Assembly (NCBI GenBank): GCA_938042065.1
Contig: CALISG010000022.1
Location: 1-64,000, forward strand
Reading direction: 5' to 3'
DNA length: 64,000 bases
DNA from: an uncultured Candidatus Saccharibacteria bacterium
GTDB lineage: Bacteria; Patescibacteriota; Saccharimonadia; Saccharimonadales; Saccharimonadaceae
The first letter of the stretch is position 1; the number at the start of each line of letters is the position of its first letter. The notes under the pieces are model-generated. The model was not told the DNA's origin. It did not search any database and worked only from the letters and a program-made list of their open reading frames with translations. A program made the translations under genes and the position numbers. Of this stretch, positions 59,951 through 64,000 are shown in pieces.

Positions 59951-60345
59951 TACTTAGCCTCCTTTGCTGCTTTTGGCATTGGTTTGAGTTCGTCGACGAA
60001 TTCAACGATTGCCATTTGAGCGCCATCGCCAACGCGCAGCCGAGTGCGCTCGACGCGAACGTGCCCGCTAGTGCGGCCAGTTAGCTGCGGCGCGATTTGG
60101 TCGACGAGCTTGACGGCGGCAACTTGCGTACTGAGTCCAGCGATGACCGCCCGGCGGTTGGCTAGGTTGCCTTTTTTGGCTTTGGTGATTAGTTTTTCGA
60201 TATAACGTACGAGCTCTTTGGCTTTGGGAAAAGTCGTCTCAATGCTTTCTTCCATAACCAAGCTCGTCGCTAGACCTTTCAGGAGCGCTCGCCGTTGGTC
60301 GCGTTGGCGGCCGAGCTTGCGTCCTCTGTATCCATGTCGATGCAT
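59950..60345 (-). CDS. rplQ: Ribosomal protein L17
   Basis: A 131-residue L17 starting MHRHGYRGRKLGR with LLKGLATSLVMEESIETTFPKAKE in the core. It follows rpoA directly, the common bacterial order. Its C-terminal extension is short. Confidence 0.97.
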   Translation of the reverse strand: MHRHGYRGRKLGRQRDQRRALLKGLATSLVMEESIETTFPKAKELVRYIEKLITKAKKGNLANRRAVIAGLSTQVAAVKLVDQIAPQLTGRTSGHVRVERTRLRVGDGAQMAIVEFVDELKPMPKAAKEAK

Positions 60346-61269
60346 TTAGAGCTCCAATTCTGCTAGTTTATCTTTTACTTCGTCAAGCGCCTTGCTGCCG
60401 AAACCCTTAAGTTCGCGCAAGTCTTGCTCGTTGAGCGTGACTAAATCGTGAACGGTGCGAATTTCGTTATTGACTAAGGCATTGGCGGTGCGAGCACTCA
60501 GGCCTAGGTCTTCGATTGAGGCGTTCAAGCCGTCGTCTTCGTCTTCGTCTTCGGTGCCAAGCGCTGGTGCAGACGCGACAGTAGTGCTGCCAGCCAGAGC
60601 TGTGTACTGATTGACGAGAATAGCGGCAGCTTCTTCGAAGGCTTCGCGCGGCGTCAGACTGCCGTCGGTTTCGATGGTCATCTCGAGCTTATCGAGGTTA
60701 GTCTCTTGACCGATACGAGTCGGGTCGACCTTGAAGCGAACACGAGTAACCGGGCTGAACATAGCGTCGATCGCAATCATGTCGCTATGCAGGCGTTTTT
60801 CGCTAGATTCTTCAATAGGCTGGTAACCGCGACCTGATTCAACTACCAAATCGATGATAACTGTCTTGTTTGGATCGTCAACGTGGCAAATCACGTGGTC
60901 AGGATTCATCACCTCGACATCAGCACTAGTTGCGATATCGCCGGCAGTAATGATGTCGGCGCCAGCTTTCTCGAGGCGCAGCTCGACTGGCTCATCGGTG
61001 GCAATACGGAAGTTGACGCCTTTGAGATTCAAAGTGATATCGACGACATCCTCTTGAATACCAGGAACAGTCGTGAATTCGTGCGTGGCACCTTCGATTC
61101 GGAAAGCGACAATCGCGCCGCCGCGGATGCTGGAGAGCAATACGCGGCGCAGGCTGTTGCCGAGCGTGTTGCCGTAATTAAAGTGCAGCGGCTCAATAAC
61201 AAACGTACTTGAGTTCTCGCTGTTATCGATAATCTTGGCGAGCGCTGGGTTGTGAATAACTTTAGACAT
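60346..61269 (-). CDS. rpoA: RNA polymerase alpha subunit
   Basis: A 307-residue alpha subunit. The N-terminal dimerisation domain has LHFNYGNTLGNSLRRVLLSSI; after an acidic linker (EDEDEDD) the C-terminal domain has GLSARTANALVNNEIRTVHDL and LKGFGSKALDEVK, able to contact UP elements and activators. The start is ATG at 61269 after GGGAGG; an in-frame codon at 61311 lies inside rpsD. Confidence 0.98.
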   Translation of the reverse strand: MSKVIHNPALAKIIDNSENSSTFVIEPLHFNYGNTLGNSLRRVLLSSIRGGAIVAFRIEGATHEFTTVPGIQEDVVDITLNLKGVNFRIATDEPVELRLEKAGADIITAGDIATSADVEVMNPDHVICHVDDPNKTVIIDLVVESGRGYQPIEESSEKRLHSDMIAIDAMFSPVTRVRFKVDPTRIGQETNLDKLEMTIETDGSLTPREAFEEAAAILVNQYTALAGSTTVASAPALGTEDEDEDDGLNASIEDLGLSARTANALVNNEIRTVHDLVTLNEQDLRELKGFGSKALDEVKDKLAELEL

Positions 61270-61288
61270 TTTAATCTTTCCTCCCTTT

Positions 61289-61906
61289 TTAACGTGAGTA
61301 GTACTCAACAATTAGCTGCTCGTTGATGCCCGCTTCGGCCTCTTCGCGCTTTGGTTCACTAGTAATTTCGATCTTTAGCTTTTTGATATCTCCCTTTAGC
61401 CAGCTAAGCGGCGCCTGAGTGGTATTGCCAAAGATATCGTTGATCGCTGTAAAGTAGCCAGATTTGGTACTCTTCGGGCGAACAGTAATTACGTCGCCGG
61501 CCTTGACGCGAATCGATGGAATGTCGACGCGGCGGCCATTGAGCTCGAAATGCCCGTGGCTAACCAGCTGGCGAGCCTGGCGGCGGCTAGTAGCAAAACC
61601 AGCACGGTAAACTGCGTTGTCGAGACGCAACTCTAGGAAGCGCAGCAAATTTTCGCCGCTAAGACCTGGTTTGCGAGTCGCTTCGTTCATCAGCTTAGCA
61701 AATTGCTTTTCCAGCAGGCCGTACATGCGCCGGACTTTCTGCTTTTCGCGCAGCTGCTGAGAGTACATGCTCTGCTTACCTTGGCGGCCATGAGCGTGCT
61801 CGCCCGGGATACCGCTTTTGCGCGCGAGGATTTTGTGCGCTTTAGGATGCAGCGCAACTCCTTCGCGGCGGCTCTGTTTGACGATTGGGCTAGTGTCTCG
61901 TGCCAT
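61289..61906 (-). CDS. rpsD: Ribosomal protein S4
   Basis: A 205-residue primary 16S-binding protein. The S4 domain is LRLDNAVYRAGFATSRRQAR QLVSHGHFELNG region (about 95-135). The N terminus lacks the four-cysteine zinc site of C-plus S4 forms, in line with the zinc-free L33 and L36. It overlaps rpsK by one base. Confidence 0.97.
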   Translation of the reverse strand: MARDTSPIVKQSRREGVALHPKAHKILARKSGIPGEHAHGRQGKQSMYSQQLREKQKVRRMYGLLEKQFAKLMNEATRKPGLSGENLLRFLELRLDNAVYRAGFATSRRQARQLVSHGHFELNGRRVDIPSIRVKAGDVITVRPKSTKSGYFTAINDIFGNTTQAPLSWLKGDIKKLKIEITSEPKREEAEAGINEQLIVEYYSR

Positions 61907-62292
61907 TACGCTCTCCTTGCCTTTCGCGGACGAACACCGCCGTGCGGCACGCCCGTTACGTCTTTAATACTGTTGATTGAAATGTCAAAGCTGCTTATGG
62001 CGCGGATTGCCGCGTCGCGGCCTAGGCCGACGCCTTTGACAAAGACGTCAACTGTGCGCAAACCATAGGTTGATTTAGCAGCTTCGGCGGCCTTTTCAGC
62101 AGCAATTTGCGCTGCATAGGCGGTACCTTTTTTGCTGCCGCGGAAACCGCAAGCGCCAGCACTGGCGGCGGTCAACGCGTTGCCTTTGCTGTCGGCAAAG
62201 GTGATAATCGTGTTATTGAATGTCGCTTGGACATGCAGCTGGCCGGTCGGGACTGATCGGCGCTGCTTCTTTTTTGATTTAGCTTCTGCCAT
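61906..62292 (-). CDS. rpsK: Ribosomal protein S11
   Basis: A 128-residue S11: HVQATFNNTIITFADSKGN, SAGACGFRGSKKGTAYAAQ and the C-terminal DVTGVPHGGVRPRKARR are all present. It lies between rpsM and rpsD as usual. Confidence 0.98.
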   Translation of the reverse strand: MAEAKSKKKQRRSVPTGQLHVQATFNNTIITFADSKGNALTAASAGACGFRGSKKGTAYAAQIAAEKAAEAAKSTYGLRTVDVFVKGVGLGRDAAIRAISSFDISINSIKDVTGVPHGGVRPRKARRA

Positions 62293-62310
62293 TATTTAAG
62301 TCCTTCCTTA

Positions 62311-62697
62311 TCAAGTCTTGCTTGCTGCTTTTGGCTGCGTGCCGCCGACGGCGATTGCTTTGCCTTTGCGGGTTCGCGCATTGGTGCGAGTTCGCTGGCC
62401 GCGTGTCGGCAAACCGTTTTTGTGCCTTAGGCCGCGGTAAGAACCGATGTCCTTTAAGCGTTTGATATTGTTGGTCACCAGGCGCTGCAGATCGCCTTCG
62501 GTGACATAATCTTTGTCGATAATGTCGCGAAGCTTCTGCTCTTCAGCCTCGGTGAGATCTTTCACCCGAGTGGTCGGCTTGATTTTAGCCGCCGCAAGGA
62601 TGTCTCGAGAGTACTTCGGCCCAATACCATAGATATAGGTAAGGGCGATTTGTACCTGCTTGTCACTTGGGATAACTACCCCAGCAATTCGAGCCAT
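62311..62697 (-). CDS. rpsM: Ribosomal protein S13
   Basis: A 128-residue S13: [53 protein letters not shown] and RTNARTRKG are diagnostic. It follows rpmJ by 2 nt. Confidence 0.98.
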   Translation of the reverse strand: MARIAGVVIPSDKQVQIALTYIYGIGPKYSRDILAAAKIKPTTRVKDLTEAEEQKLRDIIDKDYVTEGDLQRLVTNNIKRLKDIGSYRGLRHKNGLPTRGQRTRTNARTRKGKAIAVGGTQPKAASKT

Positions 62698-62699
62698 GC

Positions 62700-62816
62700 T
62701 TAACCCTGCCTTTGCTTGTGCTTAGGGTTTTTCTTGTTGATAACGTAGAGACGGCCTCTGCGGCGAACAAACTGATCCCCCGGACCCCTCTTCTTGACAC
62801 TCGGTTTAACTTTCAT
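62700..62816 (-). CDS. rpmJ: Ribosomal protein L36, zinc-free type
   Basis: A 38-residue L36 beginning [11 protein letters not shown] and ending NPKHKQRQG. The three zinc cysteines of the standard form are replaced by other residues; only the late His is kept. This is the C-minus form. It lies between infA and rpsM as usual and is too short for many gene finders. Confidence 0.93.
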   Translation of the reverse strand: MKVKPSVKKRGPGDQFVRRRGRLYVINKKNPKHKQRQG

Positions 62817-62889
62817 GAGCGTACAACTTTCTACAGGAAAAACCTGTTTTTAATGAGAGATGCTTGATATCAGGAGCAGCTCTGCGTTA

Positions 62890-63114
62890 TTAATCGCGTG
62901 CGCGGAAGACGATTCTACCCTTCGTGAGATCGTAAGGGCTCAACTCGACTTCTACGTTATCGCCTGGGACCAAGCGGATGTAGTGCTTGCGCATCTTGCC
63001 GCTGATATAAGCGATAATTGTTAGGCTGTTCTCTAGTTCGACAACAAATTGAGTATTAGGCAGTGCTTCCACTACCTTGCCGCGCAATTTGATGACTTCC
63101 TTTTGACTCGCCAT
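62890..63114 (-). CDS. infA: Translation initiation factor IF-1
   Basis: A 74-residue OB-fold factor. [42 protein letters not shown] and [13 protein letters not shown] match IF-1. The start is ATG at 63114, with a TATAAT about 15 nt upstream; the frame runs open for 71 codons before it but that part is intergenic hairpins. It has its own promoter and is separated from secY by 221 nt. Confidence 0.96.
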   Translation of the reverse strand: MASQKEVIKLRGKVVEALPNTQFVVELENSLTIIAYISGKMRKHYIRLVPGDNVEVELSPYDLTKGRIVFRARD

Positions 63115-63202
63115 AGATATACAGCTAACCATTATAGCGTATTTTACATCATTTGTAAATGCATTTTGGCGATTTTGTAAACTATAATTTCGAAAAAGAT
63201 AG

Positions 63203-63288
63203 GGCCCAGTCCCAGCCAGGAACTTATATAGTTCAACCAACCGGGACCGGGGCTTTAAATCCTCTCTATTTTCAGGAAAGAGAGGATT
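63203..63288 (-). promoter_or_regulatory. Two hairpins between secY and infA
   Basis: The first (63258-63288) is a perfect 10-bp stem AATCCTCTCT/AGAGAGGATT. The second (63205-63251) pairs CCC and GTCCC with GGGAC and GGG, and holds an inner GAACT/AGTTC stem (63220-63234). On the minus strand this second structure is followed by a TTTTT run (63194-63198), so it may end secY transcription, or act as a leader for infA. Confidence 0.5.
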
Positions 63289-63335
63289 ATACGGATATAT
63301 TATGATGCAGGTATATTCAAAATGCAAATTGCAGA

Positions 63336-64000
63336 TTATACTGCTCGGCGCAGGCGCAGGAGTTTGCGCCGATTTTTCTTTGTTTGGCCGTCGTCGAGGT
63401 CGTCAATACTGAAGTCGTCGTAGGTTACCATCAGAGCGCGCGAATTGATTTGCCGCAGCGTCTCGAGGCCGACAGTCACTACAATCAGTAGTCCGGTACC
63501 GCCAATCGACAAGTTCGAAACGTTAAGTCCGAGCTGCGCAAAGATATAGTCAATGGCGAACGGCATGATAGCAATAATGCCAAGAGCGATTGAGCCAAAC
63601 AAAATCAAGCGGTTAACGGTGCGCGTCAAATACTCTTCGGTTTGAGTGCCTGGCCGAATGCCGGCGATGAAGCCGCCTTGCTTTTGCAGATTTTCGGAAA
63701 TTTCGTTAGCGTTAAAGACGATACCTGTGTAGAAATAAGTGAAGGCGATAACCAGCACAAAGTACAAAATTGGATAAATCGCTACCGTCCAGTCGCCGTT
63801 GCTGAAGCTAGCTGCCGTTGGCGTTTGGAACCACTTGATTAGGTTGTTGGCGATAGTGTGGTTGGCGCCAGGCATAGCGCGCATAACTTGGCCGACAAAT
63901 GCTGGCAAGCTGAGGAAAGCCACCGCGAAAATCACTGGAATAACACCAGCAGCGATCAGCTTAATTGGCAAAATGCTTTTGACGCCGCCATAGCTAGTGT
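63336..64000 (-). CDS. secY: Preprotein translocase subunit SecY (C-terminal part)
   Basis: The frame runs off the right edge, so the N-terminal half is missing. Seen are the region [26 protein letters not shown] segments 7 to 10, the cytoplasmic loop [20 protein letters not shown] with its conserved Arg, and a basic tail. SecY is the channel of the Sec translocon, working with the SecE encoded at 39440. adk and map, which often lie between secY and infA, are absent. Confidence 0.96.
   Translation of the reverse strand, partial: TSYGGVKSILPIKLIAAGVIPVIFAVAFLSLPAFVGQVMRAMPGANHTIANNLIKWFQTPTAASFSNGDWTVAIYPILYFVLVIAFTYFYTGIVFNANEISENLQKQGGFIAGIRPGTQTEEYLTRTVNRLILFGSIALGIIAIMPFAIDYIFAQLGLNVSNLSIGGTGLLIVVTVGLETLRQINSRALMVTYDDFSIDDLDDGQTKKNRRKLLRLRRAV

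Noticed and set aside
62828..62856. ACAGG/CCTGT hairpin with T run on the plus strand between rpmJ and infA
   Set aside because: No plus-strand gene precedes it, and on the minus strand it lacks a T run; probably chance, or a block to antisense transcription at most.
1..64000. Recoding of TGA as glycine, as in some other CPR groups
   Set aside because: Several clear genes end in TGA at family-typical lengths, glycine sites use GGN, and only tRNA-Trp(CCA) is found.

Overview
The window reads as a compact bacterial chromosome of the Patescibacteria/CPR type, most likely a Saccharibacteria (TM7) relative. The basis is indirect: few biosynthetic genes, many short membrane proteins of unknown role, a sortase next to an LPxTG surface protein, ribosomal proteins L33 and L36 lacking their zinc cysteines, and a very high share of genes whose -10 box lies 5-7 nt before the start codon, which implies leaderless mRNAs. 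TGG and a tRNA-Trp(CCA) serve tryptophan and genes end in TGA, so the standard bacterial code applies. No 16S gene is present to settle the taxonomy.

Layout. 38-706 is an OmpR-type response regulator. About 707-14250 is an accessory island ending beside tRNA-Glu. Its left part (1017-4834) is a mirror-image module: two perfect 233-bp inverted copies of a T-box riboswitch leader, reading inwards, drive two convergent operons. One is hisG-hisE-DapF/histidine-racemase-like gene-GNAT acetyltransferase; the other is a VanX-type D,D-dipeptidase. The T-box ends in UGGG, which matches the C73 discriminator typical of bacterial tRNA-His. The rest of the island holds a HEPN-domain protein, a candidate small RNA, a small HTH gene with an operator-like palindrome, a Type III restriction-modification system with a divergent MerR-like regulator, and a serine recombinase in decay.

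From 14.3 to 24.7 kb: a histidine kinase/receiver pair, a DUF3048 protein, glutamyl-tRNA synthetase, a PEGA protein and a sortase. At 24.7-26.2 kb is tRNA-Leu and a cysteine-patterned repeat surface protein with an LPKTG anchor. From 26.2 to 38 kb: NnrD-like kinase, exonuclease III, a cluster of GT4/GT2 glycosyltransferases and a hydrolase, SmpB, an ABC-F ATPase and a VanY-like carboxypeptidase. From 38.2 to 44.1 kb: secE-nusG-rplK, a second histidine kinase and MscS. At 44.2-49.4 kb is a glycogen operon (synthase, GH57, GH15, unknown) preceded by a leaderless 14-codon ORF. From 49.4 to 59 kb: RNA modification, DNA repair, three tRNAs, pol III delta prime-like protein, pseudouridine synthase and TrpS. 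From 59 to 64 kb: the secY-infA-rpmJ-rpsM-rpsK-rpsD-rpoA-rplQ-rplM-rpsI run, with secY cut by the window edge.

The most unusual item is the mirrored T-box module: a partial histidine pathway, an amino-acid racemase and a D,D-dipeptidase put under what appears to be histidyl-tRNA control.
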